A stretch of DNA of 28,557 nucleotides from Brumimicrobium sp964346075 (GCA_964346075.1 CAYFTH010000033.1:1-28557); one strand, 5' to 3'. Positions 7,487 through 16,661 are shown, numbered from the stretch's first letter. A program made the numbers and translations. Notes: generated by a model from the letters alone, not told the origin.

Positions 7487-9614
7487 CTTTACCTTTTAAC
7501 GTAATAAATGTACGATTTCTTATTTTGAAATAATCAAGTCCTTCCTGATGCACCATTCGAAGTATATTTTTACCCTCTATTTCATAAATGCGCTTGTAGT
7601 CATTTGGAATAATCTCTTCACCAGCTATAGTTACAACACCTTCCTTGCCATTTTTCTGAAAGATGAAGAGTTCATTATTCAATCGTTTCAGTTGTTTGTA
7701 GATTAAAGGGATAACTACTTCACCGTTCAAATCTATTGCCCCCATAAACCCATCATTTTCAACGCGTGCAATACTATCTTCAAATGCGTAAGCATAATCA
7801 TATTGGTAATCAATTTGCAAGTGCACGCTGCGATCCGTATACCCCCATTTCTCTCCTTTTGTTACAGGTATTAAGGGACCAAAAGCCCCAATTTGCTGAA
7901 AAATTGCTGGTAAAACAAGCCCTCCCACACTATCAATAAGTGCAAATTTACTTTGTCGCTGAACGCGCGCATGTCCGTTGTTGAATTGTGCAAACTGAAA
8001 ATAATTCGAATAAGGATCAAACTTGAGGGGTATGACTAATGCTGCTGCTCGATTGATATATCCATATTTACCTTCTTTCTCTACGATGGTTCGATTCTCA
8101 TGCAGTGTACCAATTTTTCTGTAAAAATTATCAAAATAAGGGTTCATTTCAGTGTCGACGAGATTCATACTGTCTTGTAATTCCCACACGAAAAGAGAAT
8201 CATTATAACGTCGAAGATCGCCTTCAGCTGTTTTAATCTTAAATGTACCGTCTCTTCTTATAAATCCAACAACGTCTCCCTGATTGACGCGTGCCAGGCC
8301 ATCTTCAAACGTAAAAGCTTGATCAAATACCTCATCAAAGGCTAGTTCACCATCCAGTGAGTAATATTTGAACCCCTCTTCATCCTCAGCGTAAAAAACA
8401 CCTTGAGCAAAAGAACCAATATCTTTAAACTTTGGGGGGAGTACATAAGCTCCCGTGGTATTAATCAGACCGAACTTTCCATTTTGCTGCACAACAGCTC
8501 TTCCCTGATTGAAATCCTGAGCATCATCAAATTGATAGTCAATGATCACCACACCATCTTTATTCATATAACCCACTTTTTTATCGGTAATCACCGCTGC
8601 CAGACCATTAGCGAATTCGCTCGCGTATTTATAAGATGCAGTTATCTGAGGTTGACCGTTGACATCCATAAAACCATATTGGCCATCTTTCAGGTATAAA
8701 AACAGCTCTCTTCCTACCAGCTCTAAATCTCTTTCCAACATTCGTTGAAAAGGAAAATCGGGATATGTCCGTATAAATTTACGGATTTGCGTTTCGGTAT
8801 ATTCAGAGATATACAAGTGATAAAGATTTTTCCAGGCTTCTTCGATGTGCGGATTATCAGGGTAATTCCGAATAAAATCAGCGTAAGCCTTTTGATCGTG
8901 TCGTTTCGTCGCCAATTGATAAACCCTGCTGTGAGCATCTTTTACAAACCGGTTTTCTGGGAAACGCTCAATAAAACGCTGGTAAGCATCAATGTTATTA
9001 GGCTCTACTGTTTCATCAAACTGAGCGCTTTCCATGCGCTGCTGTGCTTGTGTTATCCAAGTGCTTTCGGGGTAAAGCTGCATATAGCGTTGATAAGCTT
9101 TACTCGTTCCTTTCTCAATAGCATTTTGGAACGCTAACGAATCTTTGCGGCGCTGCGCTTTTTCGACCAGGGGTGACCACGGATGTTCTGCAGAAAAATG
9201 ACGATATGCGGCTACTGTATTGGTATCCTCAGCTCGCTTAAAAAAAAGCTTAGAAATACGTTCCCGATTCCACAAAGCAGTGTCCAGGGTATAATTGAAT
9301 TTTTCGCGCCATTTTTCATGTTTCCTGGCCGATGCATTTTCGTAACGCTCAACAGCCAATAATCCATAATGGTAAGCAGAGTCCAGCTGATGGAAAGGGT
9401 TATCCTTTCGAAAATAAATAAGACTCAAACCAAAGGCAGCTGGGGATGTGCTTCTTTTCAGACTTTTTTCAAAATTCTTTTTTGCTTCAAAATAATTGTA
9501 GACAGCTAACGTTTCATACCCTTTTGATAAGTGACATCCACCCAACGAAAGCAATACAAGAAATGCGACTAGAATAATGCCTCTATACCTATTTTTTACT
9601 GCTGCATATTTCAT
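7479..9614 (-). CDS. WG-repeat lipoprotein with TPR-like N-terminal half
   Basis: About 711 residues from the ATG at 9614. This start gives a clean lipoprotein signal (KNRYR, hydrophobic run, LGGC with Cys27); an in-frame ATG at 9632 would lie upstream of the -7 box. Residues about 30-300 contain helical repeats of the form AYxRFIxxxPxNxxxxxA (AYQRYMQLYPES, AYQRFIERFPEN, AYADFIRNYPDN), resembling TPR/Sel1-like scaffolds. Residues about 310-700 hold roughly eight to nine WG-type beta repeats (YGFMDVNGQPQI, VGYMNKDGVVII, FGLINTTGAYVL, WGYTDRSVHLQI, MGAIDLNGEVVI). WG proteins in Bacteroidota are surface or periplasmic binding scaffolds of mostly unknown role. It heads the operon with the TonB-like and acetyltransferase genes. 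Confidence 0.85.
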   Translation of the reverse strand: MKYAAVKNRYRGIILVAFLVLLSLGGCHLSKGYETLAVYNYFEAKKNFEKSLKRSTSPAAFGLSLIYFRKDNPFHQLDSAYHYGLLAVERYENASARKHEKWREKFNYTLDTALWNRERISKLFFKRAEDTNTVAAYRHFSAEHPWSPLVEKAQRRKDSLAFQNAIEKGTSKAYQRYMQLYPESTWITQAQQRMESAQFDETVEPNNIDAYQRFIERFPENRFVKDAHSRVYQLATKRHDQKAYADFIRNYPDNPHIEEAWKNLYHLYISEYTETQIRKFIRTYPDFPFQRMLERDLELVGRELFLYLKDGQYGFMDVNGQPQITASYKYASEFANGLAAVITDKKVGYMNKDGVVIIDYQFDDAQDFNQGRAVVQQNGKFGLINTTGAYVLPPKFKDIGSFAQGVFYAEDEEGFKYYSLDGELAFDEVFDQAFTFEDGLARVNQGDVVGFIRRDGTFKIKTAEGDLRRYNDSLFVWELQDSMNLVDTEMNPYFDNFYRKIGTLHENRTIVEKEGKYGYINRAAALVIPLKFDPYSNYFQFAQFNNGHARVQRQSKFALIDSVGGLVLPAIFQQIGAFGPLIPVTKGEKWGYTDRSVHLQIDYQYDYAYAFEDSIARVENDGFMGAIDLNGEVVIPLIYKQLKRLNNELFIFQKNGKEGVVTIAGEEIIPNDYKRIYEIEGKNILRMVHQEGLDYFKIRNRTFITLKGKDG

Positions 9615-9620
9615 TAAAAG

Positions 9621-9628
9621 CAAAGTTA
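9621..9628 (-). promoter_or_regulatory. -7 box for the WG-repeat operon
   Basis: The minus strand reads TAACTTTG, a perfect TAnnTTTG. Only 6 nt separate it from the ATG at 9614, so the transcript would have almost no leader. It also places the alternative ATG at 9632 upstream of transcription. Confidence 0.45.
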
Positions 9629-9683
9629 ACAATTCAATTCATAAGCCCGGCTATGCAATAATTTATAAACAGAAAAAACGTAT

Positions 9684-11048
9684 TTAAGCACCAAAATAAA
9701 GCACTATAAATAAGGTAATAACAATTAATGTAATGCTATTCATGAGCACCCCGTAACGCATCATATTTTTAACACTCAGCATTTTAGAAGAATATACGAT
9801 TGCATTGGGCGGTGTAGCTATCGGCAGCATGAAAGCACAACTAGCACTTAAAGCTACAGCTGCGGCCACGCCAAAGAGAGGAAGGTCCAACTCCAGGGCA
9901 AATTCTCCCATTAAAGGAATTAACAAACTAACCAATGCCAGGTTAGACATCAGTTCAGTAGCAAATATAGCTAGCGCAACAATGATCAAAATGACGACAC
10001 TGAACGGAAGTTGAGCAATCGGTTTTAAATGTTCAATCAAAAAGTTGATAATTCCAGCATCGGCCAGAATCGCAGCAAGTGCCATACCTCCACCAAAGAG
10101 AAACAAAATCCCCCATGGCAATGCTTTTAAATCGTCCCAATCGAGCAATGGCTCGCGCTGTGTTCCGGGAATCACAAAAAGTAGAAGAGCACCTGAAAGC
10201 GCGATCGCTGTATCATTGATTTCTACGGGCAATACATGATTTATGAATGAACGCGTCATCCAGGCCAGCACAACAATAGAAAACACCCATAAAACACGCT
10301 GCTGGTTACCATCGAGTTTACGAGGCGCCAGCGTAGGCATTTCAAAATGAATTCGCTTGACAAAAAAATAGCGCAATGTCAAAAAACAACACATTAACAG
10401 TACGAGCATAAATGGAAACCCCAGTACAAACCATTGAAAAAAATCGATCGTCGTATCAAATTCTTGCTGCAATATTCCCGCCATTTGAATGTTGGGAGGT
10501 GTTCCGATCAACGTAGCCGTACCTCCTATATTTGCGGAGAAAGCAATGCTCAACAGCAGTCCAATAGAAAACAGTTTTTTCTCGCGAAACCGCGGGATTG
10601 CTCTGATTACAGATAATGCAATTGGCAACATCATCAGGGAAGTCGCCGTATTGCTAATCCACATGCTTAAAAATGCTGTACTCGCCATAAAACCAGCCAA
10701 AATACGGACAGGTGTCCGTCCGACGATGCGAATAATCGAAAATGCAATTTGCTCGTGAAGTTTCCATTTTTCAATGGCCAGTGCGATAACAAACCCACCA
10801 AAAAACAGAAAAATCATGTGGTTCCCATAAGCAGTTGCTAAATCATCAAATGCTATTAAATCAGATGAACCACCGACGATGATGGGCAATAGCGCAGTTG
10901 CATAGAGCGGGATAGGCTGTGCAATCCACCAGTATACCATCCATAAAGCCAATCCGAGCCCACGCATTTCAAAAGCCTCAACTTCCAGCGATGAACAAAG
11001 TACATAGAGACCTATACCTATGATTATGTGCAAATAGCGCCAGTGCAT
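9684..11048 (-). CDS. DASS-family (SLC13-type) anion/dicarboxylate transporter
   Basis: A 454-residue inner-membrane protein with roughly 11-12 hydrophobic segments, typical of divalent anion:sodium symporters (CitT/INDY/SLC13). Diagnostic motifs are present in both halves: SNTATSLMMLP (132-142) and GTPPN (182-186) in the first, and ATPPNAIVYSS (411-421) in the second. These SNT/TPPN motifs bind Na+ and the carboxylate or sulfate substrate. The substrate is probably a C4-dicarboxylate or similar anion but cannot be fixed from sequence. The TetR-type gene lies 37 nt upstream on the same strand, so it may regulate or be co-transcribed with this gene, although the transporter also has its own -7 box. 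Confidence 0.92.
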   Translation of the reverse strand: MHWRYLHIIIGIGLYVLCSSLEVEAFEMRGLGLALWMVYWWIAQPIPLYATALLPIIVGGSSDLIAFDDLATAYGNHMIFLFFGGFVIALAIEKWKLHEQIAFSIIRIVGRTPVRILAGFMASTAFLSMWISNTATSLMMLPIALSVIRAIPRFREKKLFSIGLLLSIAFSANIGGTATLIGTPPNIQMAGILQQEFDTTIDFFQWFVLGFPFMLVLLMCCFLTLRYFFVKRIHFEMPTLAPRKLDGNQQRVLWVFSIVVLAWMTRSFINHVLPVEINDTAIALSGALLLFVIPGTQREPLLDWDDLKALPWGILFLFGGGMALAAILADAGIINFLIEHLKPIAQLPFSVVILIIVALAIFATELMSNLALVSLLIPLMGEFALELDLPLFGVAAAVALSASCAFMLPIATPPNAIVYSSKMLSVKNMMRYGVLMNSITLIVITLFIVLYFGA

Positions 11049-11052
11049 GCAA

Positions 11053-11060
11053 CAAACTTA
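11053..11060 (-). promoter_or_regulatory. -7 box for the DASS transporter
   Basis: The minus strand reads TAAGTTTG, a perfect TAnnTTTG, with 4 nt between it and the ATG at 11048. It sits in the 37-nt gap after the TetR-type gene. If used, the transporter mRNA would be leaderless or nearly so. Confidence 0.4.
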
Positions 11061-11085
11061 CAATAGTTTTCTAATATGAGCTATT

Positions 11086-11655
11086 TTATCGATTGATCGA
11101 AGCCCACATTGCTTCAAATGTAGATTTCAAAAAATGTGAGTCCGTCGACCATTCTGGATGACGACGCAAATAATTTACGACATTGATTATTTGTTCAACA
11201 ACCAGTTCATAAGCGAAATTATTTAAGGTATCAGGAAAACGACTTTCATCTTTTCCTTTTCTGGCCAGGCTCGTGTACGCTCCAGCTGAAAGTAAAATCT
11301 CTTCATAACGTTCTTCGTACCATTTTGATAAGCGAAAGCGCCTAAAAAAACAGAAATAGTGCGGTTCACTGAGCCACCAGGCTATCGAATTAAACCAAAT
11401 CTGACGAGTCAGTTCTTTATTCGATGTTGTTGCAGACCACTGCTTTAGATAAGATTGATTAGCACTCAACAATTCTTTTAAAATAAAATCGTAGCACGCT
11501 AAAAAATAATTTTCCTTAGAATTAAAATGCCTGCTCAGTGTACCTCTTGCCATGCCAGTCTTCGTTTCAATTTTTAATCCACTTAACTCATTGATCGCAT
11601 AAGCAGGCATTCCTTTGAGGCCTTTCTGTATTAGTTCTTGTTGGGTAGCATTCAT
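11086..11655 (-). CDS. TetR/AcrR-family transcriptional regulator
   Basis: A 189-residue one-component regulator. The N-terminal helix-turn-helix is visible at about 10-55, with the TetR-type recognition segment TGMARGTLSRHFNSKENYF at 33-51. The remaining helical part (about 60-189) would be the ligand and dimerisation domain and does not reveal its ligand. The initial helix, with KGLKGMPAYAINELSG, is somewhat divergent but keeps the spacing. It is divergent from the amidohydrolase gene and upstream of the transporter, so either could be its target. Candidate palindromic operators lie in the divergent gap. Confidence 0.85.
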   Translation of the reverse strand: MNATQQELIQKGLKGMPAYAINELSGLKIETKTGMARGTLSRHFNSKENYFLACYDFILKELLSANQSYLKQWSATTSNKELTRQIWFNSIAWWLSEPHYFCFFRRFRLSKWYEERYEEILLSAGAYTSLARKGKDESRFPDTLNNFAYELVVEQIINVVNYLRRHPEWSTDSHFLKSTFEAMWASINR

Positions 11656-11840
11656 AGATGAGCGGGCAGTAGCTTCAAACAGATTGTTAAATTAATTCAA
11701 ACACGAAATTAATATTTCTCTGGAAATCATCCGCGCTACAAGTTGTTTTATTGTGATGCGTTCGTAAGAATATTCTATTTTTTACTATTCAAATAGTTGA
11801 TATTTTGCGACATTTGAGGTGAATCATTGAAATTGCCAGC
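11656..11840. promoter_or_regulatory. Divergent control region with palindromes
   Basis: This 185-base gap separates the TetR-type gene from the amidohydrolase gene. It holds a perfect 10-base palindrome AGAATATTCT at 11767-11776 and an inverted repeat ACTATT-CA-AATAGT at 11784-11797, both plausible operators for a dimeric regulator. GACATTTG at 11809-11816 is a one-mismatch -7 box, 24 nt before the plus ATG at 11841. The assignment to this regulator is inference. Confidence 0.35.
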
Positions 11841-13475
11841 ATGAAAATACTTATTCCAGGGCTCATTTTAGCGATTGCACTGAGTGGTTGCTACAAAGGT
11901 CAACGCGTAGATATCATTGTTCATAATGCGGATATCCATGTACTGAATGATGCGATGGATAAAGCCTCTGCTATGGCTATTGCAGACGGAGAAATTGTTG
12001 AAGTGGGACCGGAACGCGCGATTCTAAATAAGTATCACGCTCCTCAACTGTTAAACGCTGAACAAAAAGATGTTCTCCCCGGTTTGCACGATGCGCACAC
12101 CCACATTATGGCTTTAGCTAAACAACGATTGATACTCGACTTAACAGCTACGAAGTCGTACGAGGCGATGCTCCAAAAAGTAAAAGAATACGCTTCAAAC
12201 TCCACTTCCCCGGTTGTCTACGGCCGTGGTTGGGATCAAAGTTTATGGCCAGAGAGCGCGATGCCTGATAACCGTAAGTTGAACCAGCTTTTCCCTGATA
12301 CGCCGGTGGTTCTGGGAAGAGTGGATGGACATACCATGCTCGTGAATCAAGCCATGCTATCGCTTGCACAAATAGACACAGCAACACAAGTCGAGGGTGG
12401 AGAGGTCATTACTAATCAACAAGGGGAGTTGACTGGTATCCTTATGGATCACGCAATTGACCATATTCAACCGCACTTGCCACAACCATCAACTGCCGCA
12501 ATCATAGAGCAGCTCATGATCTTGCAACGCGAACTTTTTGCTTTAGGAATCACCAACATACATGAAGCTGGCTTGTCACATCGCGATTTGAACATATTAA
12601 AAGAAATGGCTCAAAGCGACCAACTACAACTCAATGTTTACGGTATGCTTTTCCCCTCAAAAGATAATATTGACTTTGCGGAGGAGCACGGTTATTATGA
12701 AAACGGACCACTTTCAATTCGAAGTTTTAAAATAGTGGCCGATGGTGCCCTCGGATCACACGGTGCCTGTATGATAGCACCTTACAGTGACACTTCAACT
12801 CATGGTTTCTTGCTGAAGTCACCAGCAGAGATCCAACGCATTTTTAACATTGGAAAATCACTCGATTACCAGGTCAATACGCACTGCATTGGAGACTCTA
12901 CAAATCGACTGGTATTAAAATTAATCGACAGCCTGATGAGCGATCAACCCGATCACCGCTGGCGCATCGAGCACGCTCAAATTGTACATCCAGATGACTT
13001 CCAGCTATTCAACTCCTCGAACGTCATCCCATCAGTTCAACCCACACATGCCACAACGGACCAACGCTGGGCTGTAAATCGCATTGGAGAAAACCGTTTA
13101 GAAAATGGTGGGTACGCATACCGAAGCCTGCACAAACAAACAGGGATGCTGTTATTTGGTACTGACTTTCCAGTAGAATCATTCAATCCATTTGCAACTA
13201 TTCACAGCGCTGTACAACGTAAAAACACAGAAGGCCAGCCGACAGATGGTTTTCTTTCAACTGAATCAGTTAGCTTATCCACAACGTTAAAAGCAATGAC
13301 ACTTTGGGCAGCATTCGGCAGTTTTCAAGAGCATAAGAGTGGTTCACTTCAAAAAGGAAAAGATGCTACGTTCGTCCTTCTCGATCAACCACTGAACAGT
13401 TCCTCAACATACGCTCCGAACTATTCCGCTCAAACCTACATAAAAGGCGAACGCGTTTACAACATGGACTTATAA
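11841..13475 (+). CDS. YtcJ-like amidohydrolase lipoprotein
   Basis: A 544-residue metal-dependent hydrolase of the amidohydrolase 3 (YtcJ/NfdA-like) group. The lipoprotein signal ends LSGC (Cys17), so the enzyme works in the envelope rather than the cytosol. The TIM-barrel metal-site residues can be read in order: His86 and His88 in GLHDAHTH, Lys297 in SFKIVADGALGSHGA (probable carboxylated Lys), His348 in VNTHCIGD, His378 in RIEHAQ and Asp442 in LFGTDFPVE. The set appears complete, so it is probably active on an amide or related C-N bond; the substrate is unknown. It is divergent from the TetR-type gene, which may control it. Confidence 0.9.
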   Translation: MKILIPGLILAIALSGCYKGQRVDIIVHNADIHVLNDAMDKASAMAIADGEIVEVGPERAILNKYHAPQLLNAEQKDVLPGLHDAHTHIMALAKQRLILDLTATKSYEAMLQKVKEYASNSTSPVVYGRGWDQSLWPESAMPDNRKLNQLFPDTPVVLGRVDGHTMLVNQAMLSLAQIDTATQVEGGEVITNQQGELTGILMDHAIDHIQPHLPQPSTAAIIEQLMILQRELFALGITNIHEAGLSHRDLNILKEMAQSDQLQLNVYGMLFPSKDNIDFAEEHGYYENGPLSIRSFKIVADGALGSHGACMIAPYSDTSTHGFLLKSPAEIQRIFNIGKSLDYQVNTHCIGDSTNRLVLKLIDSLMSDQPDHRWRIEHAQIVHPDDFQLFNSSNVIPSVQPTHATTDQRWAVNRIGENRLENGGYAYRSLHKQTGMLLFGTDFPVESFNPFATIHSAVQRKNTEGQPTDGFLSTESVSLSTTLKAMTLWAAFGSFQEHKSGSLQKGKDATFVLLDQPLNSSSTYAPNYSAQTYIKGERVYNMDL

Positions 13476-13505
13476 AATAATATTTTACAAGTTCTGCAAA
13501 TTCCG

Positions 13506-13513
13506 TATCTTTA
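13506..13513 (+). promoter_or_regulatory. Possible -7 box for the FG-GAP gene
   Basis: TATCTTTA matches TAnnTTTG except for the last base, 43 nt before the ATG at 13557. The predicted leader contains a GA-rich/T-rich stretch (13518-13533) that does not form a clear hairpin. Confidence 0.3.
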
Positions 13514-13556
13514 CAAGATAGAGGGGGTTTTTTTCGTTCCGTTTAAAAAAATATAA

Positions 13557-15794
13557 ATGATGAGAACACTATTAGCTACGCTGACACTTCTGTTTGTTGT
13601 TTCATTGGGTTTCAGCCAATTTGGATTTCAATATAACGACAGCATTCTGGTAAAACGCGGAGGTGATACACTCGACTTTGCATGGGTTGGTGGATTGAGT
13701 CACGCACAATTTTCAACGATTGACGTCGATTTCGACGGACGTGAAGACCTCTTTATCTTTGATCGCAGTGCCAATCAAATCATCGTATTCCAGTCTATAG
13801 AATCGAATGGATCAGAATACTACAAATACATGCACAATGGTCATCAGCATTTCCCTTCGAACGTGCGTTACCGTGCCAAGATGGTCGATTACAACAATGA
13901 TGGAAAGAAAGACTTATTCTGTTATGGGATTGGAGGGGTGAAGGTATATCGCAATACCGGTAACAGCACTGATGGACTCACCTGGGAATTGGAAAAAAAT
14001 GTACTCGAATCAGAATATGCCAGTGGAAACATGAATAATCTTTACGTGAGTTCAACTGACATCCCTGCATATGTTGATGTGGACGGAGATTCAGACATCG
14101 ACATCTTAACTTTTCACATTGGCGGTGAGCGCCTTGAATACCACAAGAACTTATCGATGGAAAATTACGGACACAGCGACTCGTTAGAATTCAAATTAAA
14201 AAATGAATGCTGGGGAAAATTTACCGAAAACGATCAAAACAACGGAATTACCCTCAACGATACTGACGGTCTCTGCGGTAATCCATCGTTGCCCGATCCA
14301 GAAAAAAGTGCACGACACTCAGGATCAACTGTTTTATCGTTGGATCTCAATGATGATCAAGTAATGGATCTCATACTCGGTGACGTTGCTCACAATAATC
14401 TCTCTGGACTGACCAACGGAGGTTCGGCGCCTAACCAAAACTCTGCAATGGTCAATTTAGATGTAAATTTCCCGAGCAACACCACTCCCGTTGATGTACC
14501 TATATTTCCCGCTGCGTTCTACGAAGACGTCAACTTTGACGGTACGAAAGATCTGATCGTGGGAACGAATGCCAATGGTGGATCTGAAAATCGCCGGAGC
14601 ATTTGGTACTACAAAAATATCGGTACAAATACGCAACCGAACTTCACATTTGAAACGGAAAATTTCTTGCAAAATCAAATGATTGAAAATGGCAAAGGAA
14701 CAATCCCCGTTCTCGTGGATTTGAATAATGATGGTCTCAAAGATTTATTAGTAGGATCTAATTTCCGATATAAAGATCCATTAGACAAAACATCGAAAAT
14801 ACAGTACTATCAAAATACAGGCACAGCAACAGCGCCTGAATTCACTTTTGTAGAAGATGATTGGCTTGGTCTTTCTAGTGAAGGGTACGGACTTCGAATG
14901 CACCCTGCTTTTGGAGATATCGACGGTGACGGCGACCAGGAAATGTTATTAGGAACAGAAGATGGCAAAATTCATCTTTATAATCGTACGGGAAATACTC
15001 CGAATGACTTCAGCTTTAGTACTATTAATTTCACTGATGCTAATGGAGATGTCATAGATGTTTTGAGTCATGCTTCACCGCAACTATTCGATTTGAATGA
15101 CGATGGTTTACTCGATTTGATTATTGGAAGGCGTTCTGCAGGGATTTATTACTATGAGAACACAGGAACAGTCAACTCACCCGATTTTGAGCTCGTTACA
15201 CAAGATCTCGGAGGAATTGACATGGGAACACAAATTTATCCGGACAACTATTCCGTTCCGCTATTTATTCGTCACAATGATACGACACATCTTTTTGCAG
15301 GTAATCGCGCTGGAACGATCTACTATTTTAATGAAATCGACGGGAATATTGCAGATGGAGATACTTTCAATCTAATTTCTGATGTATATGCCAACATTGA
15401 AACTGCTGCTTTTTCGGCTCCTTTCATTGACACGATCAGAGACAATAACCAGTATGATCTTTTTGTTGGGACAGATCTTGGAGGACTCTGGGCATATAAA
15501 GCTGAAGAATTCAGCGATCCTATCATTGCCGTAGACAATCATTTGTACAACAAGGAATTTCAAGTTTATCCAAACCCTTCCAAAGAAGGAATATTTCACA
15601 TACGCATTGATGAACAGCAGACTGAATATCAGCTCCAAGTCATCAATAACCTCGGACAAACCATTCGTAAGGAACAACCGTTGTGGGGATCTGGTGTAAT
15701 CAATTTAACAGGGCAAGGTAAGGGTGTTTATACACTTCTGATCAAAGATACTCATCAGCGCGTGGTGGAGACGCTAAAGCTCGTTATTCAATAA
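13557..15794 (+). CDS. FG-GAP/VCBS-repeat protein with T9SS sorting domain
   Basis: A 745-residue secreted protein. A signal peptide (about 1-20, SLGFSQ) is followed by a repeat region with at least eight calcium-binding-type loops: DVDFDGREDL, DYNNDGKKDL, DVDGDSDIDI, DLNDDQVMDL, DVNFDGTKDL, DLNNDGLKDL, DIDGDGDQEM and DLNDDGLLDL. These are typical of FG-GAP/VCBS beta-propellers in surface adhesins. The last 80 residues or so form a type A T9SS sorting domain (FQVYPNPSKEG, LQVINNLGQTIR, GVYTLLIKD, VETLKLVIQ), which directs export through the outer membrane and normally attachment to the surface. No catalytic domain is seen, so a binding or adhesive role is likely. It is monocistronic. Confidence 0.92.
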   Translation: MMRTLLATLTLLFVVSLGFSQFGFQYNDSILVKRGGDTLDFAWVGGLSHAQFSTIDVDFDGREDLFIFDRSANQIIVFQSIESNGSEYYKYMHNGHQHFPSNVRYRAKMVDYNNDGKKDLFCYGIGGVKVYRNTGNSTDGLTWELEKNVLESEYASGNMNNLYVSSTDIPAYVDVDGDSDIDILTFHIGGERLEYHKNLSMENYGHSDSLEFKLKNECWGKFTENDQNNGITLNDTDGLCGNPSLPDPEKSARHSGSTVLSLDLNDDQVMDLILGDVAHNNLSGLTNGGSAPNQNSAMVNLDVNFPSNTTPVDVPIFPAAFYEDVNFDGTKDLIVGTNANGGSENRRSIWYYKNIGTNTQPNFTFETENFLQNQMIENGKGTIPVLVDLNNDGLKDLLVGSNFRYKDPLDKTSKIQYYQNTGTATAPEFTFVEDDWLGLSSEGYGLRMHPAFGDIDGDGDQEMLLGTEDGKIHLYNRTGNTPNDFSFSTINFTDANGDVIDVLSHASPQLFDLNDDGLLDLIIGRRSAGIYYYENTGTVNSPDFELVTQDLGGIDMGTQIYPDNYSVPLFIRHNDTTHLFAGNRAGTIYYFNEIDGNIADGDTFNLISDVYANIETAAFSAPFIDTIRDNNQYDLFVGTDLGGLWAYKAEEFSDPIIAVDNHLYNKEFQVYPNPSKEGIFHIRIDEQQTEYQLQVINNLGQTIRKEQPLWGSGVINLTGQGKGVYTLLIKDTHQRVVETLKLVIQ

Positions 15795-15806
15795 CTAAAA
15801 CTTAGT

Positions 15807-16619
15807 TTACAATTTTAGCTCCTGATAAACACGGAATTGTTGTTTAAATGATTGCGGTATTTCAGGTGTTGTCTCAAAAATACCGTAAATAGTAGCTCCA
15901 GATCCCGTCATTGCAGCATATTTGGCTCCGTATCTATAAAGCTGTTCTTTAAATCCTTTCAATTGTGGGTGGCTTTCAAAAATTCCGGGTTCAAAGTCAT
16001 TCTGAACCTCGTTTTTCCACGATCCAACTGACCCTTTCAGTTGCTCTATCAAATCACCATGATCTTTATGTAGCTTTACATTTTTATAGGCAGCCAGAGT
16101 ACTTACGTGTGTGCCATCATTCAACAGCACAACCGTAGATCCAGATAAATCCCGGTCAAACTCGTGCAGCACCTCTCCCCTGCCCGTTGCCAACTGAGGA
16201 GTATCTTTAATAAAGAAAGGACAATCAGAACCAAGTTGAGCAGCAAATCGAGTCAATTCCTCGTAGGATAAGTTAAGCTCAAAAAGTGTATTCAGTAACT
16301 GCAATACATGTGCCCCGTCAGAAGAACCGCCTCCGAGTCCACCTCCCATCGGAATATTTTTCTGCAGATGTATATGAACGTGAGGAATATCGTATTGTTC
16401 CTGAATCAGATCATATGCCCGATGACACAAATTATCACTTGATTTCCCAGGTATATCGAGACCAGAGGTTGAAAAAGCAAAGGATTCTGCTTCGACGATT
16501 TCCAGCACATCATACCACGGCAAGGGATACATAAGCGACTTTATTTCGTGATAGCCATCCGTTCTACGACGCAATAATTGGAGACCAATATTAATTTTGC
16601 AATGCGGGAAACATATCAT
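15807..16619 (-). CDS. ispE: 4-diphosphocytidyl-2-C-methyl-D-erythritol kinase
   Basis: The 270-residue GHMP kinase phosphorylates CDP-methylerythritol in the non-mevalonate (MEP) isoprenoid pathway, in the cytosol. The N-terminus FPHCKINIGLQLLRRRTDGYHE has the family KINxGL...DGYH signature. The ATP-binding glycine loop is PMGGGLGGGSSDGAH (90-104), and GSDCPFF holds the catalytic-region Asp. The C-terminal MTGSGATIYGIF is the third GHMP motif. Length is normal. The start matches relatives beginning at this Met, which makes the very close -7 box notable. It converges with the FG-GAP gene (12 bases between stops) and diverges from accA. Confidence 0.95.
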   Translation of the reverse strand: MICFPHCKINIGLQLLRRRTDGYHEIKSLMYPLPWYDVLEIVEAESFAFSTSGLDIPGKSSDNLCHRAYDLIQEQYDIPHVHIHLQKNIPMGGGLGGGSSDGAHVLQLLNTLFELNLSYEELTRFAAQLGSDCPFFIKDTPQLATGRGEVLHEFDRDLSGSTVVLLNDGTHVSTLAAYKNVKLHKDHGDLIEQLKGSVGSWKNEVQNDFEPGIFESHPQLKGFKEQLYRYGAKYAAMTGSGATIYGIFETTPEIPQSFKQQFRVYQELKL

Positions 16620-16624
16620 AAATA

Positions 16625-16632
16625 CAAAAGTA
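16625..16632 (-). promoter_or_regulatory. -7 box for ispE
   Basis: The minus strand reads TACTTTTG, a perfect TAnnTTTG, with 5 nt between it and the ispE ATG at 16619. It is divergent from the accA box about 22 bases away. It predicts an extremely short leader. Confidence 0.45.
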
Positions 16633-16653
16633 GAAATAGCTCACAATTTTTTG

Positions 16654-16661
16654 TAACTTTC
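16654..16661 (+). promoter_or_regulatory. -7 box for accA
   Basis: TAACTTTC matches TAnnTTTG except for the last base and lies 22 nt before the accA ATG at 16684, within the 64-nt divergent gap with ispE. Confidence 0.4.

Noticed and set aside
8403..8699. 98-codon plus ORF
   Set aside because: It is antisense to WG repeats, has no signal or domain, and is an ordinary shadow frame.
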